DNA of 64,000 nt from the NCBI GenBank assembly GCA_022315425.1, contig JAIUPT010000028.1:1054001-1118000 (forward strand), read 5' to 3'. Position 1 is the stretch's first letter. Each line of letters begins with the position of its first letter. The translations under genes were made by a program, and so were the position numbers. The DNA is from Pseudevernia furfuracea. Taxonomy: Eukaryota; Ascomycota; Lecanoromycetes; Lecanorales; Parmeliaceae. This document shows, piece by piece, positions 44,677 through 54,259 of the stretch. The notes below the pieces were generated by a model. It was not told the origin of the DNA. It ran no database searches and worked only from the letters and a program-made list of their open reading frames with translations.

Positions 44677-44979
44677 TGGCTTGTAGAAGGGAACAACATT
44701 TGATTTGAACGATGAAACCCTGATTCTGAAACAGATGACACAACCAATGCTTGATTTGCACCTCTGCCAGATTGCCTTTATTGTTGTAGAGATTCCCAAG
44801 TGAGGAAACGTATATCATAATAGACCACCCTGTCTGGCATATTCTTGCGCCAATTGATGAAATCAGACCTTAGGATTCCGGCTCGAGCATCGTTCCTGTG
44901 CTTGGACGAGCATTGGCGGACAGGGTCACCTGGAGATGGTGGTAAGTGTCTGTCCCACGCCTCGAGTGATGACCCCCGA
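44677..44979. other. Short intergenic spacer
   Basis: No gene supported. An open frame starting at 44845 leads into the transporter relict, but its first 45 codons lack transporter similarity. Confidence 0.45.
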
Positions 44980-45790
44980 CTCAAGCTTGGAAATATTTAC
45001 ATTAACCTGCCTCTTAAAGGCGTCGCAGCAACCATCATTCTGCTCGCCTTGAAGACTCCAAAGATCTCACGACAGGAGGAGGACGCCAATACGCCCTGGC
45101 TCGAGGAAATGCAGCAATTGAACCTTCCCAGAACGTTGATTATTATGGCAGCAGTCATCCCTTTCCTCTTGCCTATGCAATGGGGCGACGTGACCAAAGT
45201 TTGGAATTCTGCTGAGGTCGTCGGTGCCCTCCTGGACCTTTGCCTGATAACCATCGCTTTCCTCGTGGTTGAATACTTGCAAAACGATCGTGCCCTATTG
45301 CTCTTCTCCATCCTCAAAAACCATGTCGTCTATGTCGGGTTCGTAGTCAGGTTCTTGTAAGTCAACCATCTCTCTACCCATACAGCAAGGCACTGACCCG
45401 ATCAGCCTCGGTGGCGCCGAATTCACTCTGATATACTACCTGCCCACTACTTCCAGTCCATCCTAGGCGTCTCTGCTGTCGAGAGTGGTATCCGAGACCT
45501 AGCGTTCGTCATCGCCCATAGTAAGTCTCCTGCATCCGTCACCTCTCCATCAACTCGTGACCTACCCTCCATCCAGCCATGTTCACTGTCCTGCCTGGTG
45601 TGGTAATTAGTACCATCGGCTACTACGCCCCGTTCGTCATCGGCGGCGCAATCCTCACAATCATCGGAATCGGCCTCATCTACACTTTCAACGAGACGTC
45701 CTCGTCTGGCGTCTAGATCGGCTATCAGATCCTTGCTGGTATCGGCATTGGCGTATGCTTCCAAGCACCAGTCATGGCTAGTGTCGCAAA
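44980..45790 (+). pseudogene. MFS drug-efflux transporter fragment (DHA2/TRI12-like)
   Basis: Remnant of the middle of a 14-helix major facilitator: IYINLPLKGVAATIILLALK, LPRTLIIMAAVIPFLLPMQW, VVGALLDLCLITIAFLVVEY, then LGGAEFTLIYYLP, GVSAVESGIRDLAFVIAH, IIGIGLIYTFNETSSSG and IGYQILAGIGIGVCFQ. Two introns with GT-AG ends are still visible (45357-45405 and 45520-45576, approximate). Damage: one base missing where LPIYFQS is expected near 45455, and TAG at 45714 in place of the usual Trp before IGYQ. The N-terminal helices and the C-terminus are absent. It is therefore a truncated pseudogene. Confidence 0.8.
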
Positions 45791-46198
45791 GTCTCGCACT
45801 TTTGAACCTGAACCTGAACCTGAACCAGAAGCATCTCGTCGCAGATTACAGTCTTCCTAAAAGTCCATACAACCTCTACAGGCCACGCAAGACCAGTAGT
45901 CCGGCACACTATGCTGAAAATGGCATTTCCCGCTAGTGTGTTACTGTCCTCGCTTACTGCCTGGGTACATTTGTTGAGAAGAAGGACAAAAAATGTCCAG
46001 CCATTGCAGCAGTTGAGTGTTTCAAGACACCATTGATGATGAAGGCAAATAGCATGATCGAGAACTTCTTTAGATGCGTCAAGCTCATAGATGGAGCCCG
46101 TGCCCGACACCAACGTCATTGCTCAGCTCTGGCAAGAGAAGCTTCGTAGCATGCTACCCCCCACCACCACCCATACCGTTACCAAATACTTCCTATGT
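45791..46198. other. Spacer between tail-to-tail pseudogenes
   Basis: Contains a short (GAACCT)n run at 45803-45828 and no supported gene. Confidence 0.5.
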
Positions 46199-46915
46199 TC
46201 ACCAGGGATAGACACCATCCTTGTGAACGAAGCGACCCACATCAGCATCTCGCTTCCCCTGCACAATGTCCAGCACAATCTGTCCCGAAACTTCCGGGTC
46301 CCCAGCTTTGCCCCACCCACTCCTCGCCTCTTCGCTCGAACCATGAAGATTCGGTCGTACGAATTCGGGACTCATCACGAACACCTCTGACCATTCGCGG
46401 CCCCATTCTCCCGCCTCCACCACGGCGAGCACGTTCAGAGCCGCCTTGCTGACTTGATAGGCCTCCCCATTCTTAATACCCTCTTGTCTCGTGGGCTTCT
46501 CGGCAGCATTCCGTACCAGCGTGCTCGCACCACTTGCTCACATAGATCGAGTACGCGTTCTGGGACTTGAGCAGCAATGGTCGGAATGCAGCCGCAACCA
46601 TCGCTGGGCCCGTCACGTTGGTTTCCAAACAGAGCTGGAATCGAGTCTTGATGTCAAGGTCCCGTTGTTCACGAGCACGTCCAGTCGTCCAAATCGTTGT
46701 CGGACGTGGGTCGCGGCTGCTTCGATTGACTTCCCGTCGGTGACATCTAGCTGCACGGTTGACAGAGCTCCTTTGGGACTGGCTGCTTCGAGCTCGGACA
46801 TTGCAGCTTGGACCTATTCCAGAGATCGGCTGGCCATGATGACGCGGAAAGTGCCCGAGGCGCAGGCTAGCACCTTTGATGCTGCGAAGCCCACGCCGGA
46901 GTTGGCACATTGTTG
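46199..46915 (-). pseudogene. Short-chain dehydrogenase/reductase relict
   Basis: Minus strand reads ANSGVGFAASKVLACASGTF, RVIMASRSLE, a TAG, VQAAMSELEAASPKG, LDVTDGKSIEAAATHVRQRF, LDVLVNN, then after a frame change DLDIKTRFQLCLETNVTGPA, SIYVSS-type strand, GEAYQVSKAALNVLAVVEAG and a C-terminal VRPNLHGSSEEARSG. The NAD(P)-binding motif, NNAG position and catalytic Tyr-x3-Lys (YQVSK) are recognisable. The stop after RSLE and the loss of about 40 bp plus frame after VNN disable it. It lies tail-to-tail with the MFS relict. Confidence 0.8.
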
Positions 46916-49024
46916 GACATGCTGCAGTGGTTCCCTGAATGCTCGTGTTGGATATCCACACCAGCAAGGCTTATTAGCGACTCTTGGCAAGCAGAGTTTT
47001 CATCTTGAGTAGACTTTCTACCACTCCATAGAAGAATCATGCCTACATCCTCCCTTCAATTCCAACACAAATGTGTACCTCTTTTAATGGACGGACGGTT
47101 TCAAACCTTTTTTTCCCATGCTTACCAGTGATGAGGACGATGGTGGAAGCCATGTTCAAGAGTCAAGATCTTCGGAGGTTGCAGTTGGCCATGCTTTGGT
47201 AGTATGTAACTCTTTTTGAAATATGAATCAACGTCTGGGGAGCGATTCTGACATTTATAGACGATCCAGCTAAAGTACAGTAGTCTCGGACTCTCGGTAC
47301 GTTGGTCATTGTCGATCTGGAGATACCCTCGAGCCGACGATAACTACATACATCTAGGTGGAGTTGACGAACGGAGATATTAGCGTATGCAGAATAAGAT
47401 GTCGTTGATATCACGATCATGCAATTCCTTTTCGGCACATCTCATTCTGTCTCAAGAAGCTAGATTATGCCACGAAGTTCGAAACCGGAAGACGCAAACC
47501 GAGACTCTTTATGATAATGGACGGCATATCACATTATCCTAGCCAGTGGCAACACCTTTGCATGTTCCATATTCTAGCGGTGTTCCTTCCGAGCATGAAC
47601 AGAGCTCAAGACAAGACGCAGCAATCAGTAAGAATTAGTATCGCAATCGCAATGGCTTTCCAAGACTTTTTTGCGGCCGATCGACGAAGATGATGGTCAA
47701 CAGCGTCGAATTTTTCCACTGTGACGAGAGAGATTCCAAATGTCTCGTTCAAACAACGAAATTTCTAACGAAGGGCGCAAAGGTTCCAGCGCAACGAAAG
47801 GTTCACTTGCCACAGATCTCCTGAGTTAAGCCCCCAACCCCTAAGGTAGCCCCCTGACCTGCTCCGGTGGCCCTTCCGGGTTGGAGGGGGGACAACTACG
47901 AGCCTCCACCAACTCGATACGAGTCACTCTCGTTATGAGCTCATCCAGAAACTCATCGTGCTCATCACGTGTTGATAGGAAACGTACACAGTACTATACA
48001 GCCGAGCTGGTGCCCATTGAATGAACAGAGAGCCAACCCTGCCCGAATCTTCCACAAAGAGAGCCTCCTTTGGAGAAGAATACATCCCTTAGGTTGGTTT
48101 TTTGGTCAAGGTTGATTCACATTGAAACAGATGCTCTATGCCGCGCGTTACTTGCACATTCCACCCCAAACAAACTCCTTTCGGTAAGACGTGTCAACGA
48201 GACTGAGAAGGCTAGGTATGCAGTCTTGCTTCTGCAACGTGGGATCGAATAATCCCGTCGGATAGGATTCGAGGTCGAAATTCAAAGCCACGGCGTTGTG
48301 AGATACGGCGTTACTTCTGCAAAGCAAGATCGACCAGTGAGGTGGAATTGATCTTTTAATACAGCGTTGCATGCACAACACAACCAGTAATCCATACGTT
48401 CAGCAAGAGCTTTTAGCGAGGTGAGCCCCGGAGGACCATGCAGCGGCGCTTCTGCCACAAACCAGGGGATGTCCTTTCAACAAGGCCTGAACGTCATGTT
48501 GCTAGGGGATATAGAAGACGCTCGGTCCTTTACGTGAATCAAAGTTGATGAAATGTGCTAGACGACCGACTACGTACGGTATTGTATAAGCTAGCTCGAT
48601 TATTTGCGAAGCGAAGGAAGAATCTTTGATCTGGTTCAAGATACATACTACCGTAGCTGAAAATGAGAAAAAAAGAAAACACGCTAAAAAGGGCGCCGGA
48701 TTGATGGATCGATATCAGCAGTCACATCATCGTACAAACAGGCCCACGAAGGAACAGAAAGCCACGCCTTGGAGAAACGCGCGCCTTACATAAAGCGTCG
48801 AGCGACCGCCATCCAAATTCCGCATCTGGTCGGCCAACAGACAGTTCAAAGATGTCTGTCATGTGCGTCCAACTCTCCCACCATCTTTCCCTCGTTCACA
48901 CATGTCGCTGGCTTCTGGGACATTCCAAGGGACCTTCTGCGGGCCGAGTTCTTCTTCTTCTTCGTCTTCCAGTACAGAAAGCCACTGAGACTCATCGCCG
49001 CGATACCGAATGTTATGCCAACGC
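46916..49024. other. Gene-poor stretch
   Basis: No supported gene from the SDR relict to the surface-protein gene, except that 48850-49024 on the minus strand encodes a likely membrane helix belonging to the next feature. A G/C-rich patch of CCCC and GGGG words lies at 47830-47895. Confidence 0.45.
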
Positions 49025-49777
49025 CTAGACCAATTGCGGCTGCTGAGTGAAGCCTGGACTGGATGTCTTTGATGCCCCCGTGGACGTTGAAGCTGACGTC
49101 GTGGCTGAAGTGGTCGTTGACCCGTCGGTGGATGCGGCCTGGAACGTCGAGGGGGTCAGAGATCCCACCGAGGCGGTAGAAAGAGCTTGCTGGTTCCAGG
49201 TCACGGGAGAGACCTCCCCGGGATGGGTAACGACGTTGGTTATCGGACTGTCGGACACTTGCTGAGCTCCATCCTTGGAGTTGTAGTTGATATTGAATTG
49301 GGCAAGGAAGTCTGAAGTAGCCCCAATGTCTAAAGCGACGCTTTTCGACCCATTTGCCGGCACGGCTTCTATCACGGCTGTGGGAACAGGGGACGCTTCA
49401 TTAGTTTTCGGCATTGGCCATTGATATCCAACCAGGATTGTAGCGGTGGGATGTGGAGAGACGGGATGATATGTAGACATACATATCATCCAATTTGACC
49501 GGCCATTAAGAAGCCAGTACCAGAGAGACAGAACACCTTCGATAGCGTAAGAGTCATCGGTCACCCAAGAAGTCACTACACTGTCTTTGTAGTCAAATTG
49601 GAGGTTTTCATTTGGGGGAGGATGAATAGGGTTGCCTGTTACTGCGTTCATGTTGATTAGGGAACGGGCTGGACAATTAACGAGAGTCTTGAGCTGAGGA
49701 TGTCCTAAATTCCACGAGAAAATGGAGGATAGGCTGATGGTGATGTCATATGAACAGTCGGCAAGAATGTAAATTCA
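48843..49777 (-). CDS. Ser/Thr-rich probable cell-surface protein, model incomplete
   Basis: The main frame, 49777-49025, reads YDITISLSSIFSWNLGHPQL, then MNAVTGNPIHPPPNENLQFD, DSVVTSWVTDDSYA and VALDIGATSDFLAQFNINYN, and ends in a Ser/Thr tail (TTTSATTSASTSTGASKTSS). The first ATG is at 49651, yet the frame has conserved-looking protein before it, so an upstream exon with the signal peptide is likely. Past the stop, another frame on the same strand encodes AAAIGLGVGITFGIAAMSLS then GFLYWKTKKKKN, a membrane helix with a basic stop-transfer end. An unseen intron or a frameshift must connect the two. Expected topology: extracellular Ser/Thr stalk with one membrane helix. Borders are approximate. 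Confidence 0.5.
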
Positions 49778-50961
49778 CAATGGGTAAAGTCGAACAGATT
49801 GGCGAGTTGGTGTATACTTTAAAATGGTATCTACCAGAAATTTTAGGCAGCTGGGGTAAGATGAGAGAGAGGCGTCCGCCGTGGGATCCTTAATCTGGCC
49901 AGGCCACGTACTGAAGATAGCAGCTGATTGTATTGGAGGGAACTCGACGTTCCTGTCAAATAGGCGTTCTGGGGTAGCATCATTCTGCGCACCTGCATCT
50001 GGAGCTCAATGATTATGGATGAATTGGTGAATGAAGAAAGGCTTCGGGTGAGCTGGGGCTATAAATCTGTCCTCGTCACCTGCCAAGCCACTGATGGGGG
50101 TCGGAACCATGTTCCTGGTGGGCGAAGAGACGGAAATATCATGTGGTAATTGTCTTGCTTAATCTCAATTCTAGTACTTTTTTTTGAGTAAAGCACGGGA
50201 AAAGTGATACTGTGATACTGGGATTTGCTCCTAGGAATAATTTTTCTCTTTTATAGGAAATGCCATGCAACATGAACTGTGCTAATTTTTGGATTTCCGA
50301 GCACATTTTTGTATATTATGGAGTGTGCCCGCCAGCACACCTTGGTTCCTTTGGGATAGGCTCCCTAACGCCTCTCATAAAACAACAAGAGCCTTCCTTT
50401 TTCCGCCCAAGTGATGAATCGAATTAGCATCGTGATGCGGGTTATTTGGTTTTCAAAATAACGTCCCCAGAAAGTAGTATCGTGGATTAGAAAACTACCG
50501 TAGGGTAGAAAACTACCATAGGAACAGAGAAAATCGCAGGGTAGAAGAGTATCGTAGAAGAGCGTGGAGTAAGAGTGGGATGTAAAATACCTAAAAGAAT
50601 ATCGCAGGGATAGAGAGGCTGTGTCGTAGCCCGTAGGATACATGTAGAGAGAGTAAGTGAGGTGGTACCCTCGTACCTCAGTAAGGTAGCTTTAGCGCCA
50701 CCAGGCGCCAGTACTCCGTAATCTCACTCGCTAAAGCGGCAACGCCCGTGCGTGAGTGAGTGGGGGGCTCTCCGGGGTACATTTCTCAGGGCTTGTGGTG
50801 AGCTGTTGGGCTTCATCCAGCAGCCTGCACACCTCGACAGAGGCTGTTGTCACTATTATTCTTAACCGTGCTCTGATTGCCACTGCTACAGCCTTCCACC
50901 ATGGTCTGAACTAACAGAACCCATCCCATCACACAAACACCCCCCCCAACCTATCCCCCCA
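49778..50961. other. Intergenic
   Basis: No supported gene. A minus-strand frame at 50365-50643 is rich in Tyr/Phe/Ser because the plus strand carries repeated AAACTACCGTAGGGTAGA-like words at 50490-50570. The last 200 bp are the leader of the NECAP gene, with C-runs before the ATG. Confidence 0.5.
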
Positions 50962-51774
50962 ATGACATCCTCAGCCCCGACCACCCTCTCCGCCGACGCA
51001 ATCCAGCGCGTCCTCTTCATCGCCTCCGCCGTCCACGTCTACAAAATCCCGCCCCTGACCTCCAACAAAGGCTACACCGCCTCCGCCTGGACCGCCGAAG
51101 ACAACAAACGCCAAATCTTCACCGCCCGCCTCCGCGCCATCGAGACCGCCGTCCCCCTCCCCAAAGACGCGGGGGAATCCCTCAGCACGGAAATCCTCCT
51201 CGAAGACCCCTCCACGGGCGAGTTGTTCGCAAAAGCGCCGTACGCGGACGCCGGGGCCGTGGAAGCGGTGCTGGACAGCAGTCGGTTCTTTGCCATCCGG
51301 GTGGTGGGCGACGGGGGCATGAAAGCTACGCTGGGGATCGGCTTCGAGGAAAGGGGGGAGGCGATTGACTTTGGGATCTGCTTGCAGGGGTGCAGGAAGG
51401 TTTTGGGGTTGGAGACGCCGTCGGAGAAGAAGAGTGCGGCCAAGGCGAAGGCCGAAGGGGAGGTGAAGAAGGATTATGGGTTGAAGGAGGGGCAGACCAT
51501 CATGGTTGATATTGCGAGGAAGGTGAGAAGGAAAGCTGGGGATGATGATGCAGTGGCCGGAGGGAGTGGAGGGGGGGGGAATTCATTGTTCTCGATAAAG
51601 CCGCAGCCCGGACCGTCGGAAAAGGGAGGTGGGGGAGCGATGCCGATGTTGGCACCTCCGCCGAGCGCACAGGACGTCAGGGCGGAGAAGAGGAGAAGTA
51701 GGGGTTTTGAGCCTGTCGAAAAGACGGCAGCAGAGCTTGGATTTGATGACGGGGAGTTTGGAGAGTTCCAGTGA
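50962..51774 (+). CDS. NECAP-like adaptin-ear-binding coat protein
   Basis: Single exon, 270 residues. The N-terminal 160 residues form the NECAP PHear domain: IQRVLFIASAVHVYKIPPLT, WTAEDNKRQIFTARLRAIE, LEDPSTGELFAKAPYAD, SSRFFAIRV and GIGFEERGEAIDFGICLQ. Such proteins bind AP-2/AP-1 adaptors in clathrin-mediated transport. The C-terminal 100 residues are disordered, with Gly runs and a final acidic DDGEFGEFQ, which resembles short acidic-aromatic adaptor-binding motifs. The coding sequence is strikingly C-rich at the start compared with its neighbours. Length and order match fungal relatives. Confidence 0.92.
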   Translation: MTSSAPTTLSADAIQRVLFIASAVHVYKIPPLTSNKGYTASAWTAEDNKRQIFTARLRAIETAVPLPKDAGESLSTEILLEDPSTGELFAKAPYADAGAVEAVLDSSRFFAIRVVGDGGMKATLGIGFEERGEAIDFGICLQGCRKVLGLETPSEKKSAAKAKAEGEVKKDYGLKEGQTIMVDIARKVRRKAGDDDAVAGGSGGGGNSLFSIKPQPGPSEKGGGGAMPMLAPPPSAQDVRAEKRRSRGFEPVEKTAAELGFDDGEFGEFQ

Positions 51775-52154
51775 TGAGGTTGTAAATATCCTTAGTTTCA
51801 GCAGCAGTCAGCTTAGGACTGTGAGCGATGGCCCATCATGACAACATGGTTGATACAGGATACAGTTGTAACAAAAAGCCTGATTTTCACCAGCTACTCA
51901 AGTCAATTCTGATAGAGGTGCCGAGATGAAATGAGAGCAATTGATGGATTTTGTTTGTAGCAATCTACCTCTTTGTATCATACAAGGAGTCTCTCCATTA
52001 CGCGGAAGCTATGCCAAATGCTTCGGTTGCAATCCCTTGGAAACCCGAGTCCATCGCTCGGGGTGCCCCTGCGCCGCCCAGTAAGCCAGTCATGACGCCT
52101 TGCATGCATTTTTTGATACATCCTGGGACCTCAAATGTTTCAATGAAGAAGAGT

Positions 52155-53580
52155 CTAGTCTTTTTGATCTTCCCAACCTTCAGGGTATTTCAGCTCATTC
52201 TTTTCGAACCACTTTGTCGTACCTATAGAGATTGTTAGCTTTCCAAATAGAGTGGCATTTTGGTCCGGGTTGTTGTTATGCGAAGAACTTACATGAATAT
52301 CCTTTCCAGTCAAAATTGTCTTTCGGATTGCAATGGCATTTGTTCTCCAGTCTCTTCTGCTCTGATGTCGGACAATGTGTAAAGGGAACATGCCAGTATC
52401 CAATGTCGTCAAAGAAGTGTATTTCCTCCTTCTTCAATAAGAGACCGGCGGCAATGGAATGCACAGGCGCATCGCCCCATCGCTCGTAGAAGAAACCGCC
52501 GTCGTTATCCAAGATTTCGAAGAAATCGAGGTACGCTTTCGATCGCAGCCAGTTAAGGTTACCCACTTCAAAATTAGACCACTAGGTAGGTGTATTAGTC
52601 GAGTTGTTTGGTATTCTCGATAAAACAACTTACGAAATGGCAGTGGTTGTAGGACTCTCCGCCGTCATCGCTCAACCAGTCCATGGCATTGCCTTCGGGA
52701 ATGTGCTCTGGGTGTGATTTCATGAACTTCTTCGCACTATCCCAGATCGTGGGGATAGTCTCGGCGTATTCAAACAAACTAATCACAAAGCTGTATATTT
52801 TTTTGTTCTCCGCCATGAACACAAACGGGTCGAAGCCAATATCGCAGAATAGCTTGATACTTGGTTCGACGCGCCAGTACCACTCGTACTCGTTCATCAA
52901 AGGCTGGCGGAAGAAGAAACCCGATTCGAACCGACACATGTGCCTATAGCTTACGGAGTCTCCGTAGATGATCTTTCGCGCTGCCATATCTTCTCGGACC
53001 GCTTTCGCTTTTTCCTGGTCAATGAAATCAGGGAATGACCAATGCTCCGTTCCAATCAAGCCGTATCGCGCTGTTCCAGAAACCAAAGCGGTAGTGACTT
53101 TCTTGAACGTCTCGTCGAAGGGCTTGTCATTAAGGAAAACCCAGTCGTAGTGGTAATTTCGGTTAAACCGATCTTCCACATTCCGAATCGACTCTGCAAT
53201 ATCCCAGAGATCCGTATTTCGGGTCAACGAGACAAATGTAGCATTCATCTTGGCTCCTGTCGAAAGGCCAGATGATGTTTCGAGCTTCCCCGTTAGCTTT
53301 GATGAGCCAGATCCCGCAGTGGGAACTTTCTCCTCTAATGAGGGAGGATCTGCAGGGCTTTTTTCCACCGAGGCATCACTTTTGTCTTTCTTGCCCTTCC
53401 ACCTTTCGAAGCTGGATCCACCAGGCATTTCCGGCTTGGGAATTGATGAGGAGGATATGAAGTAAAGAATCATAACACCCTATGACACTGTCAGCTCGGG
53501 CAAGAAAAGTGCTCCATAGTGACACCGACAAAGAAAGCAAATAAGACATAACGTAATATTCTTGACGTGCCAGCCGCCAT
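52155..53580 (-). CDS. GT15 alpha-1,2-mannosyltransferase (KTR/KRE2 family)
   Basis: Exons 53580-53530, 53479-52634, 52581-52293 and 52222-52155 give 417 residues, normal for the family. Intron donors are GTCGGT, GTAAGT and GTAAGT; phases 0, 0 and 1. Type II topology: a short cytoplasmic end, signal anchor ILRYVLFAFFGVMILYFISS, a Ser/Pro-rich stem, then the catalytic domain from about residue 95 (NATFVSLTRNTDLWDIAESI, FNRNYHYDWVFLNDKPF). Family hallmarks are RHMCRFESGFFF, YEWYWRVEPSIKLFCDI with the conserved Glu, and DNDGGFFYERWGDAPVHSIA near the C-terminus. It adds alpha-1,2-mannose to N- or O-linked glycans in the Golgi. The first junction uses the weaker donor GTCGGT because only that keeps the frame. 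Confidence 0.93.
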
Positions 53581-54155
53581 CTCTACGGACTGCTCGCCTT
53601 TCAGCGAAGACGGGTCTCGTTTGGACCTTGCTGCCAATGGTACACTTTTAACACTGTCTCCACGTTTTCGCTGCCTGGAACTATTGGTGACTTCCAGTGC
53701 GAGATTGAATGCAGAGATCAATGTCTGCAAGCGAGCGATAACATCAGATCAAGACGAGTGTGCATTGTACTCTAGAATTACATCAGGGGGGAGAGGAGCA
53801 GTTATACTGAAGAGTAAGGTATGAATACGGTCTCCAACACGAGAAAAGTGGTCTTTCACAACTGCAAGGGGCGACCTAGGTGACGAATCTCAATGCAATC
53901 AGGCTTGCAGAATGCACGCTAATAATAAGGTTTAGTGTCAAATCACTCGGTACGGGATTAGGGGTCTTAGGGATTAGACCCGCCTAAAGCTTGACCGAAC
54001 TCCCCAAAGTATGATATAATCCACATCCAAACCCAAACTTCCACTACATTCACCTCACACAAACAACTTTCTCAATCAACCTCTTCTCTCTCTACCTGTT
54101 TCCTTCTTCCATCTTTCTAGCTCTTTGAGTGTGTATTGTATCTAACAAGCTTTCA
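53581..54155. other. Divergent spacer between GT15 and PAT1
   Basis: No gene supported; the right part is C/T-rich (CTTCTCTCTCTACCTG), like a fungal core promoter and leader. Confidence 0.55.
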
Positions 54156-54233
54156 ATGCTGCCACCACTGCGCCAAAATCTTTTCTCTTTTCCTCATATC
54201 GCCTTCACTTACTTGTACCTCGACTGCTTTTAG
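54156..54233 (+). promoter_or_regulatory. Upstream ORF in the PAT1 leader
   Basis: ATG at 54156 opens a 25-codon frame (MLPPLRQNLF...) ending TAG at 54231-54233, 26 bp before the PAT1 ATG. It would be met first by scanning ribosomes if the transcript starts upstream, as the C/T-rich tract before it suggests. Confidence 0.4.
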
Positions 54234-54259
54234 TGTGTGGTGAGGAGCCCAACAGCCCA

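Noticed and set aside
45803..45828. GAACCT repeat as CRISPR-like array
   Set aside because: Only about four hexamer units, no spacers; simple sequence slippage in a eukaryote.
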